Notes under the pieces: generated by a model
What the model saw: the letters and a program-made list of their open reading frames with translations, nothing else
Database searches by the model: none
What the model was told of the DNA's origin: nothing
Source of the DNA: Zoroaster sp. YZ-2022
Taxonomy: Eukaryota > Echinodermata > Asteroidea > Forcipulatida > Zoroasteridae
Direction of reading: 5' to 3'
DNA: 64,000 nt
Assembly: GCA_029582265.1 (NCBI GenBank)
Contig: CM055819.1
Span: forward strand, 34,169,288-34,233,287
Shown: one piece after another, positions 12,366 to 22,817 of the stretch
Layout: every line of letters begins with the position of its first letter
Numbering within the stretch: position 1 is the first letter of the stretch
Position numbers and translations under genes: made by a program

Positions 12366-13407
12366 GGTTTTCTCGGTCAATTTCGGCAAATGAGCAGCCA
12401 ATTTAATTTTCGTGCGTTCAAATTAAAGCGATTTTGCCTTTCCAGTTGTTCCTGTGTTTCAAATTCAGAATTCGGGCATTCAATTTCGTTTTGAGGCATT
12501 CAAATTCCTTTAGCAATGTGTTCAATTTAGCATATCGTCGTTCTTTTTCGTGACGCACAATCATCATTCAATTTAGCAAAGCTGGTTGGACTGGAGATTT
12601 TTGCTGCTTATTTGATTTTCAATTTCGTAAAGATGCAATCAATTTCGCCAAATGAGAATTCAAATAAATACGATAAAGAAATGCTAACAAACCGAAAAAC
12701 AAATTAATCGTACTAGACAACTGCTTCGTAACTTCACTTTAAATCAGTCAAACCTCTTGTTTTTCTTTATTCATTTATTTTTCCCATAGATTTTATTTGG
12801 GGCATTTTCTCTCCTTTTTTTTTTTATTGGGGGGGGGGTGGATCTTTATTGGTTAACTGACCAAGAGCTAATTTGTTGTTGTGTTTGTGTTTGTGAAACA
12901 TTAACGTTTGTTGGGTGTTTTTTATGTTTTTTTCCTGGTTTCTTATTGTTTATTTATGTTGTTTCTTCCTCAACCATCAATCTGTTGGCGTGCCAGACAT
13001 CGTGGCATAATGTTTGGGTGTGGTTATACCACTGCATGCACTTCACTGCATGTTCATTCCTGCTTGCTGGGCAGCATGTCTGTCTCCGACGCGCTCAGTG
13101 TTGCCACTCCAGTAACCCCAGGGTGCGTTTAACTGCAGAGCGTTTTTTAGATTGCAGAAATGACTGCCCAGAAATGAATTTGAATTAAAAAACGCACGCC
13201 TCGAATAGCTCCTGCGAATTTGAATGCTGTTTTGTTGAATTGTTAAATTGGATAGTTATTTAGTTAAATTAAATGACGCAATAGAACTTTTGACTAGTCA
13301 TCAAACGAAATCGAATGTCCATTTTCAGCAGCATTCAATTTCGCGCGAAATAGAATGGCCTCGTGGTTAAATTGGCTGCTCATTTGCCGAAATTGACCGA
13401 GAAAACC
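12366..13407. mobile_element. 1,042-bp non-autonomous DNA transposon with 41-bp identical TIRs
   Basis: Begins GGTTTTCTCGGTCAATTTCG and ends with the exact reverse complement; 41 bp are identical at both ends. It sits inside the trinucleotide array with TA (or TATA) flanking both ends. The interior is rich in short aatttcg/cgaaatt words on both strands and holds a T/G-rich stretch near 12800-12960. Open frames inside (e.g. 12838-13188) show no family motif. Superfamily not assigned. Confidence 0.85.
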
Positions 13408-13578
13408 TATATTATTATTACTATTACTATTTACTTTTTTTCTTTTTCTTTTTTTTTCGTTCCATTGGAGTCATACAACTCCATTTATTTCACTCAGAAA
13501 AGAATTTACAACAGTTATACATACCAGTAATACAAAATTACAATAAATAAAATATTAAATAACATGAGAGAGGAAAGG

Positions 13579-15203
13579 TTAGAAAGAAAACAATATTGCC
13601 TCATCTTGAATTCTACAGAGAGCATTATTTTTACTGTAGATTGTGTTAAATTCATACTTTGACAGCCTCTTTTTTTCAAGGGTCAAATAAACTTTTAAAT
13701 TCTTTTTGTAGATTCTAAGGAGCTGTGAATCGTCAATCGACTGTTTTTCTTCCAGATTCAGACACCTAGTATTCCAAATAATTTTGTGAAGTTTGGCTAT
13801 TAAAAACAAAGGAATATCAGTCACATGTTTCCCATATCCTAAAATTCTGTTACTGTCATTTAGAAAATAATACGGATTCCCCGTGTAAACACGCAATATG
13901 TTTTCTATAAATAACCATGACGGCAAAGTTTTACAGCAATAAATAAACAAATGCTCTAAAGTTTCTTTAGAAAATTTACAAAGACCACATTTAGTTTCAT
14001 AAACCTTTTTCATTTTGTACAATACATCTTTAGTTGGCAGAATCCTATGTCTTAAACGATACCATAAGTCTTTGCCGTCATGATCTAAGATCTTACTACA
14101 AGCTTTATGCCATATTTCTTTCCAATTAAAAGGAGTTTGGATGTTCAGTTTTTTTTGCCAACGACTTTCTACACGGCTGGGAATATAAGCATCTTCAATC
14201 ATATTAATATATGTATCTTTAACAGTAATTTTTGATATTGAGAAAAAAAACATCGTTTCTTAGTTTGATATCTAAAAAATTGCTGAAATGGTTGGCTGGC
14301 CCTTCTCTTTTTTCGTTGAAGAATTTTTGGGCGATACGATTCTTTAATCCAGCATGGATTCTACCCGCATTTATTGGCTGAATTTTGTATTTCTGGGCTA
14401 AGTTTTTAATAGTTATCAGACGATTTTCTTCTAATATGTGTTTGAATTGGAACATTCCAAACTTTTTTAGAATTCTAGTGTCAATACTTTTATTCCCTTC
14501 AGTTATGACAGTATTATTCCATATTGGAGTTTCAAAAGCTTCATTGAGGCAACTCATATGGAAGGAGATCTTGCCATTTAATTTGTTAAAAGCATTTATA
14601 ATTTCTCTATAAAAAGGAGGAGTACAAGGACTTATATGCTTACACTTGCTAAAAATGCAACACCCCAGTCTGTCTTCACCACTGGCTCTATTAATTCCAA
14701 TAGTCAAATAATTTAGCCCATTTACCTCGTGTGTATCGTTGAAGCCATTGTAATTTCAAGGCTCTCAATTTGAAAACAATATTTATTACCCCCGTTCCTC
14801 CCATTTTTGAAGGGCTATTAACAGTGGCTCTTTTCATCCTGTCGCCCTTGCCAGCCCAGTAAAACTTCCATATAATGTCATCAAGTTTTTTTATCAGATG
14901 ATCAGGGCATGAAAGGATTGACCCATAAAAGGCCAAACTACTACCAATTAGACTATTAATAGCTATAGCGCGGCCCTTCAAAGTAAGGGCCCGTCCTTTC
15001 CATCTATTGAGACAATAATTGATTTTATTGATTTTTTCATCCCAATTATCTTCAGGTGTAACTTCGTTACCAAAATATATTCCCAAAAATTGTTGTTTAT
15101 CATTGCACCATTGAAAATTTACTGGTTTGTCTATTCTGTTTTTCCATGCCCCGAGCCAAAGACCAGTGGTTTTTTTAACATTAATTTTGGATCCCGATCC
15201 TTC
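13579..15203 (-). pseudogene. LINE ORF2, C-terminal half (RT thumb and Cys/His domain)
   Basis: Continues the RT beyond the hAT insertion. It resumes at 15203 with EGSGSKINVKKTTGLWLGAW, then QQFLGIYFGNE and LNRWKGRALTLKGRAIAIN, the L1-type region after the catalytic box. Frameshifts follow near 14700 and near 14250. The last open frame (14253-13579) carries LWYRLRHRILPTKDVLYKM and CGLCKFSKETLEHLFIYC, the zf-RVT-type domain of Tx1/L1 elements, and ends at a stop at 13579. The long open frame above 15203 runs through hAT sequence and is not part of the protein. Confidence 0.8.
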
Positions 15204-15211
15204 ACTGTATG

Positions 15212-16755
15212 CAGTAGCGTAGCCAGCGGGGGGGCAGGGGGGGCAGACTGCCCCCGCGGAAAAAAAATAGAAGTAAAATCGGGACGGTAAAAATAAAGAA
15301 AAGAGAAAAGGAAAGGAAGAGAGAAAAGGAGGGAAAATTGAGGGACGGACTCCGAGGGAGAAAAAACGAAAGAGGTAAAGAAAGAAATTAGAAGAGTAGG
15401 GATTATTGACGAAATGAGGGAGGACGGAGGAGGAGGGAGGGAGGGGAGGAGAGACGCAAATGGGGGCCTTGGTAAGGGAAGAAAGGATGGATAGGACCGT
15501 TGGGACGAGTACCAAGGCAGCCTAACTTAAGGCAGGCAAGGTTAGGGCGGGTGGAAACGGCGGTAGGGCAGGGGTGGGAAGGAAGGGAGCCGAGGGAGCC
15601 GGAGGGTAGGGACCGGAAAGGGCAGGAAGGACGGGCCTGGGACGAAGGATGCAGAGGCAGGCAGATTTAGGGGAGGAGGAAAGGATGATTTAGGAATGGT
15701 AAAGGGAGTGAATAATTGATAAAGGGAGATGGGAGAGGGAGGATTGAGGAAGGTAAGTTAGGTCTGAAGTTTTTATACCCGGTTTTTGTCCCGGAAATCA
15801 CTTTATCAAATACTGTAAAACAAGTTAATTTCGCTAGCAATTTAATTTCGCTAGGAGGCCCAATTCGCTAAATTAAATTGCTGCCAAATATAATATTTTT
15901 TATGGTTTTATATAGCAAGAGGATGTAAATTAGTGAAATTAAATTGCCTCCAAAAAGTGAAGAAATGCCAATTCGCTAAATTAAGTTGCCGTGAAATTAA
16001 ATTGTGTTGTCTGTTGACACTGTTGAATATACAGTATAGCATTGCATTACCTTTAGTATGATGTCTGTTCCTCGGCGAATGGCAACTCAAATTTAGTATA
16101 ATAGTTGCTGATAAACAGGGGATGTGGTGATTCATTTTTTTTGGTTTCATTTGAATAGGAACCCGGGATAGAAACGCTCGCCATTGGCAGCAAAAATATA
16201 TTTTGACATTACAAGAAAGGCAACAAAATGCACTAATGAGAGATATATAAATTGCTCATAAAATATGGACCTTACAGATGGATCTTTCAACTTTTTTGTT
16301 AATTAGAGACGAATTTATATAGAAACAAACATTAAAACATTAAAAACTTGAAATTTGAATCAATACAATGAACCAGTATGTACTCGGGTTACGTGCAGAA
16401 CGTATTTACAACTTGTCTTACAACATTTTATTAAATGTTTTTATACGACATGTACACGAATAACTTTCAGTGTAATGTGTGTTGTAAACGGTGTGTATAT
16501 ATATACATTACGAATACGATTAATTATGAATGTTTAAGTTCATCACAGTCATGACAGTGTAGAAATTAATAGCAACAGTTCAGACAGTATAGATCCAAGG
16601 AAAGAACAATAAATCACAGATGATCATGTTTGTACAATATATCGATTGTTTTGATTCAATATTATTCAGTATTTCGCAATTAAATTTAAACCATGAAATC
16701 GGGACGATCATCTTAATTTTGCCCTCCCGGACCGACAGGGCTGGCTACGCGCCTG
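15212..16755. mobile_element. 1,544-bp hAT-type element inserted in the LINE RT
   Basis: Flanked by the perfect 8-bp duplication ACTGTATG (15204-15211 and 16756-16763). Ends are CAGTAGCGTAGCCAGC and, inverted, CAGGCGCGTAGCCAGC, a hAT-type terminus. It interrupts the LINE codons between FYTYS and EGSGSK, so the empty site is visible in the flanking protein. The interior has a purine-rich G/A tract (15230-15740) and an AT-rich segment of ttaatttcgctag-type repeats (about 15815-16010) that may be a second small element. No transposase is present. Confidence 0.9.
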
Positions 16756-16763
16756 ACTGTATG

Positions 16764-18762
16764 TATAAAATAATGTTTCTAAAACATTGAAATCGTTGTT
16801 ACTTGTAACAAAAATGTTCGTGTCATCAGCATGTTGTATAATGGTTATATTTTCTTGTGTGGGTAACATAATACCTTTGATTAAATCATTTTTCCTAATA
16901 AGATTACTCAATCCTTCAGCACACATTGCATATAACAAAGGAGAAAGAGGACAACCTTGACGAATTCCTCTCTTTGCTTGGAAAGGTTCTGTAAAGAAAT
17001 TATGCTTTCTCTTGGTCCACGCTGATAAGAGCGGCTTCTTTGTGAGTAATGTTGATGTAGTCAATAGTATCTCTAATTGTCATTAAATTTTCCTGAATAC
17101 TTCTTCCCTTCACCCCACAAGTTTGGGATTCATTAATCAATAAAGGCATGAGTTTGGCCATTCGTTAGGTGATAACTTTTGATATAATTTTATAATCAAC
17201 GTTGAGTAAACTAATAGGTCTCCAATTCGTCAGATAGTCTCTTTCTCCTTTGTTTTTATATATCATTCTAATCAGAGCCATGTTCATTGACCTTGGCAGT
17301 TTCCCATTAATATTACAATATGTCACTACATCAATAAAATCATTTTTAATAATATACCAAAAGGTTATATAAAATTCGGCTGTAAGCCCATCTAAACCAG
17401 GCGCTTTGTCCTTAGACATTACTTTAAGTGCATTATATAACCTCGCTACTTATATCATTGTTCATTTCAAGAATGGTTTCTTCGTCAAAAGAAAAGGAAT
17501 CTACCTTATCTAGTATTCTATTCAAATGATGATTGTTTATACCTTCAGAGGAGAAAAGATTGATATAGAATTTCTGGACGTGGTTCATCATATCATTAAG
17601 CTTACTTATAATTTCCCCCTTTTCATCTCTAAGACGAGCAATATTATTTGATTTTTGCTGTTGTTTTACAGCTGAAAAAAAGGTTTTGCTTGGTTTCTCA
17701 CCATCAATTTTTTGATTAGTGTGTAATTTGAGTTTAGCTTTTTCCCATTCCCGGTGTTCGTGTACTTTAAGCTTTCTCTCGATTTCAATAAAGTGGCTTT
17801 TATCCATTTTACCCGGAATATTTAAAAGGTTTTCTAATTCGTTTTGAAGATTACATTTCTCTTTCTTTTCTTCATGTTTCTTCCCATTGTTATAATCCTT
17901 TATAATTTCCTGTAATCTATTTTTGCCTATATCCCACCATTCAAGAATGTTAACATATTTATATTTTTGATTGGTCCAGAATTTCCAAAACCATTCTATT
18001 CTCCTCTTACATTCTTCATCTTTAAGAATCGTATTATCACATATCCACCTTCCCTGACCCAAAAGCATAGACGAATTCTCCAGTCGAACAATGACTGCTC
18101 TATGATCTGATAGACCGGTACTTTCAACTGACATTTCTTTTATTTGCGTTATTAGATTTTCAGAAACAAAAACATAGTCTATCCGACTAGTTTTATTCAA
18201 ACCTTTATGGAAAAAAGTAGGGTTGGTAGGATTGATATTCCCTCCAACGTCAAACAAATTATTTTCATCTAAAAAATTACTCAAAGTTTTGGAACTAGAA
18301 TCCTGAATATCAGTGTTTATTTGACAATTAAAATCACCGGCTATAATACAGTCATCTTCTTCCATGTTTCCTTCATAAAAGGTTTCCCTAAATTCTTTAA
18401 AGAAACGGTTTCTCTCCGCATTTATGTTAGGGCTGTATATCGAAAACAAAGATACTTTATGTCCGTTTATTTCTATATCTCCCTTAATCCATCTTCCTTC
18501 TTTATCATGACTTTCATTAGAAATAGTTAAACCACTTTTATATGATGTTAAAATTGCAACCCCTCTAGAGTTTTTCGTGCCATGGCTAAAAATAACATTT
18601 CCTCCCCACTGCTTGGCCCAGTATGTTTCATCACACTTTTCACTGTGTTTCTTGGAGGAAAACTATGGCTATTTTCTTTCGGGTAAGATAGTTGAAAATC
18701 ACTTCTCTTTTCTGGCCACATCTGAGTCCATTTACATTAAGAGTAGCTATGGTTAGTGCCAT
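16764..18762 (-). pseudogene. LINE ORF2, N-terminal half (endonuclease and RT)
   Basis: Starts at the ATG at 18762 with MALTIATLNVNGLR, the L1-type endonuclease start, and reaches VFLQET before a 1-base loss shifts the frame near 18655. The next frame (to 17433) carries AGDFNC, SRIDYVF and TGLSDHRAV. After another 1-base shift, 17419-17165 gives KAPGLDGLTAEFY and NWRPISLLNVDYKIISK. Motif A (ISVDQEKA) ends at a stop and is joined directly to FFTEPFQAKRGIRQGCPLSP, so about 50 residues are missing. The catalytic box reads HADDTNIF. The frame then enters the hAT element. Confidence 0.85.
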
Positions 18763-18816
18763 CAGAATTGAAATAAAAACACTAAAAGAAAACATTGTAT
18801 TAAGAATTTTGTAAAT

Positions 18817-20276
18817 TTACCTATCATTCTTTCTTCCCCTCCCTCTTCCTCTTGTTGGGTACGAATCTGAATGTTGAGTACTGTCCCGATATTGTGTTAC
18901 TGTTGCTCCTGTACCTCTCTTCTTCCTGAAATGTTGAACCCCTTTTCTAATGTATGGAACAAATTTTCCGTCGTCACCCTGTTTTTCAGAGTCCGTAGCA
19001 TTTTCGGAATCTCTATCGTGTTCCATGTCTGATTCATCAGTTTCATCTTCTTTGGCGAGTTTACCTGCATCTGACTGTTCTTCGAGTTTTCGTTTTCTCC
19101 AGCTCGAAGGGGGCAGCGATTCTTTGACGCTTTCGTCCCAAAAACCCCGTGGCTTCTCTGCTGCTTTTTCCTGTTTCTTCTCGTCTCTTCGTCCCCTATG
19201 CCTCGCTTCAGCTGGCCCATCAGATTTTTGCTCATGATTTGCGTTTTCCTCCCGTTTTTCGTTAACCCGTTTCTGTTGTTTCTCGTACCCTGGACTCTGG
19301 TGGCTTTTTTTTCTTTTCCTTGTTGTGTTTCTGTCTCTTTCCCTTGTTTTGGATTTGCCTGTCCCGTGCGGGTTTCACCTCCCTGTCTCTGCTGTTTGTC
19401 CTCTGTCGGTTTCTGTCTTCTCTCTGTCTTCCGCTTTTCTCTCTCTACTCTTTCTGCCCAAGTTGCTTTCTTCTCTTCATTTTCTTTTTCTCCGGTCTGC
19501 GTTTCATTCTCATCGTGTATTACTTTGGTTGGGTCTGCTGGTATTTCAAGTACTGTATACGATCCGTTATCGCTACCGTCATCATTGTTGGCCGGAGTTT
19601 CTGCGTCGTCTGATACCATGGTCACCTGTGTCTGTAATGATTCTTGGTGGTCTTCAGCCCGGTGGTCTTCAGCCCGGTGGTCTTCAGCCCGGTGGTCACG
19701 ATTTTCACATATGAAACATCTCCCCTTCATTTTGCAATCTTTCGCAAAGTGGCCAGGTTGCTGACAGATTCGGCACGTTCTTTCTTGCCCTCTATGTCTT
19801 ATCGGAATTGTAAAAGCTCCAACCTTAATAAAACTGGGTATTGGTTTCATAACGTTTCTAATCAGGAGACTTCTGACTCCATTTTCTACTGCTTCATCGA
19901 AAGAATGGTATTGTCTTCTGATGTTTGCCACAGTGCCAAAACGCATGAGTGCATTCACGATCACGTTATCGTCCATTTCGTAAGGCGCTTTCACGTATGC
20001 CACAATTGAATTGAAAATGTTAGCGCGTTCACACTGGATTAACATTCCATTTATTGTTAACCCTCTAGCTGCTATTACATCACATTGACTTTCATCGGTG
20101 AGAGTTATGTTGTACCAGCCATTGTAGAGTTGAGCAATGCATTTTGTGGCCCTTGTCGTCTGTAGTTCTTTGCTGACTGCTTGATAAACCTCTTCAGGTG
20201 TTATTTCCATAGCATTGTTAACAAATCTTATTGTGTTTGGCCTCTTCAGTCCTGTAGATTGGGTATGTGTACCCAT
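18817..20276 (-). pseudogene. LINE ORF1, RNA-binding protein with CCHC knuckles, frameshifted
   Basis: The 459-codon frame begins at the ATG at 20276. An RRM-like N-terminal part (about residues 15-170) is followed by two CCHC-type knuckles (CRICQQPGHFAKDC and CFICENRDHRAEDH). A 15-bp unit repeated in tandem gives DHRAE repeats near 19645-19700. The tail is highly charged. From about 19240 the natural protein seems to switch frame: the alternative frame reads acidic DETDESDMEHDRDSEN and ends in a basic GRGRGRKNDR at 18817, leaving 54 bp to the ORF2 ATG. In LINEs such a protein packages the RNA into RNPs. Confidence 0.8.
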
Positions 20277-20522
20277 GACAAAATGGCGTCAGTGGTTCTG
20301 AAAAACCACGATACCGATGAAAAAGGGGGGGAAAAGGCCCTAATGGGCCTTCTTTCTTCACCGTATCCTCAAAATTTCTGTCCGTAAAATGATCTTGAAA
20401 TTACTTACAGTAATATACTAATAAGGCTAAGCTCTGTTGGTCTGCTTTCTCCTTTTCTAGGGGCGAAAATCCGGAGCTGATGCTAAAGCACGTCTTGCGC
20501 CCATGAAAGCATTATTATTATT

Positions 20523-20870
20523 AGGTGTTCGAGAGCGCAGCGCGAACACCTATTGTTAGGTGTTCGAGAGCGCAGCGCGAACACCTATTGTTTTTGTACT
20601 GTTTTTTAGGTGTTCGAGAGCGCAGCGCGAACACCTATTGTTTTTGTACTGTTTTTTAGGTGTTCGAGAGCGCAGCGCGAACACCTATTGTTTTTGTACT
20701 GTTTTTTTTTTTTTTACTTCTTATTCTCAGTGGCGCTTGTCCGGTAACAAAGGCATCCTTGCTAAGCATATACAGCCTTCAAACTTAACACATAAACAGA
20801 ACATATCAAGCAGACGAAACCGTTTTCTGTGACGTCATGATTACATCATCAGGTGTCGAATTACGCTAAA
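20523..20870. repeat. hairpin-headed repeat, copy A (4 hairpin units)
   Basis: Four tandem copies of a unit AGGTGTTCG-agagcgcagcg-CGAACACCT followed by attgtttttgtactgtttttt. The later units are 51 bp and the first is shortened. A body follows that reads ttctcagtggcg, gtccggtaacaaaggcatcc, catcaggtgtcgaattacgc. The whole block recurs at 29434 with two units. Each unit head is a 9-bp-arm hairpin. Family not identified. Confidence 0.85.
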
Positions 20871-20914
20871 AAGTAAAATATTTAAAACGTTTCATATACG
20901 TTGCATGAAAGAAT

Positions 20915-21098
20915 CAAAGTTCGTATAGCGCCGCAAGGCGCAATACGTGGCGCTAGTCTGGGCCATGGGCACAACACGTACACGCAAACAGCGTCGATAT
21001 CGATTGTACATGTAGATCCACTGTAACCAAATATCGTAGTACACGATATTTGGTTACAATGGAGCTGTTTGCGTGTGTGGTGCCATGGCCCAGACGTA
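20915..21098. repeat. nested inverted repeats beside a half copy of the 36770 palindrome
   Basis: Begins with caaagttcgtatagcgccgc, one mismatch from the half-unit of the 50-bp palindrome at 36770. Then follows an outer inverted repeat (20956-20992 with 21064-21095, gtctgggccatgg... and its complement). Within it lies an inner near-perfect palindrome (about 21018-21062, arms tgtaaccaaatatcgt). Looks like a stack of foldback elements. Confidence 0.75.
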
Positions 21099-21117
21099 AT
21101 TTTTTTAGGCTGTAAAA

Positions 21118-22541
21118 ATGGATCGCCAACAGTACACGGTCATAAAAAGAGTAAGTATTTTGAAGTTACTTTTTAAGAGGATTTCCTGTATTTATCTTCG
21201 TGTTTTTATACAAGAAAAACCATTTTTTAAGCTGTCCATTCGTCGTTGCATTGTGCCTGTTTAACTAACAATAACATGACTAACGTTAGTTAGGCCTACG
21301 TGAACATACTTTGGACAGTAAACAACTAACAAAATATGAACAGATGTCACCAAAATGTATTTAGAATATAAATAAGGATAGGAAAATTCAGTTGTTAAGG
21401 TTATGGCAATTATTCAGTAGAAATTTTATGCCATATATTTTGTAATTTTTGTTTTCTCCAAAAATCTTCAGTTTGTGCACAAATTAAATAAGTAGCCTAA
21501 GGATTGTTTACTGCACTTTTCCTTAATTTTAACCCTTCTCAGATACAAATAAACTTACATAGACAATTATTTCACAGGAAAAATGCACAATATTCATGAC
21601 ACAATACATGTACTTGTAGGTCCTGCTCCCCGAGGCCTCTCTCAGACATCACTCACATCACAATCACATGAAATTATATGAGTATATGAGACTCTGCAAT
21701 TTCCTTAAATACCTTTCTCTTTTGATGAGAGTTTCGTGCGAGAACATTTCTTTAATTTATTACACATTGTCAAGAATAATTGTGTGCAATTTTGAAAACA
21801 AACCAATGCCCTTTTCAATTTCAATGGTCCAGCTACTCTAAAATTATACACTATTTTCTCCATTCCCATAAATTAGAACTAATCTGAATTTTCAAATACT
21901 TTATTCTTGGTCCATGTACTTATAAAACCTTCCTATTATTTTTTACAGCATGTTCACTGAGACATATTATTTTCCTCATTCACATAAATTAGAACTTCTC
22001 AGAAATTTCAAATATTTATTCCATGTACTTCCATAAAACTTAACTATTATTTTTTACAGCATGTTGACTCCGATGTATCATGGCTCAGACTGAGTTCCAG
22101 CCAACAGTACCCCAACACGGCGTTGACACCACATCCAAATGCAGTATAGTAACTGTTCAAGTCATCAACAATCTTGGTATGGTTTAACGTCTTATGTTAA
22201 CAGATCATTTGAGAAGGGGTCTTCATACCAATGATGAACATTTCATTTAGTTTTAATGGTTGTTTATTACAAAAAATTAAGGTTTAGTATAATTTGTTAT
22301 TATTTTTTGCTATAGCAGTACTGGCATTTCAGTCCAAGAGAAGGTGTGTATCTGATAACCACCTTTCCAATCCATGTCAGTTAAACAACATTTATTTAAA
22401 TCTAAGCCCTTTCTCCTATTTTCAATCTTAAATCTTTTTTTTAGAAAGGACAGAAACATCTTGCAACTTCAGCTATGCAGAATTGATGCTGGGTGTGATT
22501 TTCGACATAATGAAGCACCAGTCGTCAGTCAATGGAATTGG
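21118..22541 (+). CDS. possible small-exon host gene (uncertain)
   Basis: A tentative chain of short exons. An ATG at 21118 gives MDRQQYTVIKR followed by a strong donor (aga|gtaagt). A segment after ttttttacag at 22058 reads HVDSDVSWLRLSSSQQYP and stays open for about 30 codons. A segment after ttttttttag at about 22443 reads KDRNILQLQLCRIDAG and then CDFRHNEAPVVSQWN up to 22541. No family is recognised. The sequence with the second acceptor is duplicated (21845-21965 and 21966-22078). The junction between the second and third parts lacks a good donor, so this may be chance. Confidence 0.2.
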
Positions 22542-22752
22542 TAATTTGGGCCCCCTTATACTTTTATTGCTTGTTTGCCCCTCCCCTTCCCTAGTTCTTG
22601 GATTCTATAGTGCTGCAATGATAGACCAAATAATTTTAGAAAAACCCCCAAATGTGTTGGTTCATCACCAGTGGCAGTACATGCCATCACTAAGAACTTG
22701 GGGGGAGGGGGAAGGCATTTTATTCTAAAATTACCGATTCCAATGACAACCC
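22530..22752. mobile_element. foldback element, ~55-bp arms
   Basis: Sequence from about 22534 (aatggaattggtaattt, then a pyrimidine-rich CCCCTCCCC segment and agttctt) is mirrored at 22689-22750 (aagaacttggggggaggggg ... aattaccgattccaatga). About 75 bp lie between the arms. MITE-like, no clear target duplication. Confidence 0.55.
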
Positions 22753-22817
22753 CTGAATGTCACCCATTCTGAACTGTCACTAAATCGTACATACAGAGCG
22801 TATATTTATTATAAATG

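Larger units (their letters stand above)
13433..20510 (-). mobile_element. Tx1/L1-like non-LTR retrotransposon, near full-length, inactive
   Basis: Minus-strand LINE with ORF1 (RRM-like plus CCHC), an APE-type endonuclease, RT and a C-terminal Cys/His motif. Its 3' A-rich tail lies at about 13433-13460. Both ends abut ATT/TTA trinucleotide sequence (13408-13432 and 20511-20522). The L1-like LTIATLNVNGLR endonuclease start and the HRILPT...ETLEHLF tail point to the Tx1/L1 group. It is inactive: ORF1 has at least one frameshift and ORF2 several, about 50 residues are missing between RT motifs A and B, and a hAT element splits the RT. Confidence 0.8.

Noticed and set aside
12044..12406. Poly-Tyr and poly-Asn/Ser open frames on both strands
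   Set aside because: Pure translation of the TTA/CTA microsatellite and its flanks.
14691..15515. 274-codon minus-strand frame as one protein
   Set aside because: Its N-terminal third lies in the purine-rich interior of the hAT element; only the part below 15204 is LINE sequence.
18950..19764. Plus-strand open frames of 95-188 codons
   Set aside because: Antisense shadows of the LINE ORF1; low-complexity Phe/Ser/Leu composition.
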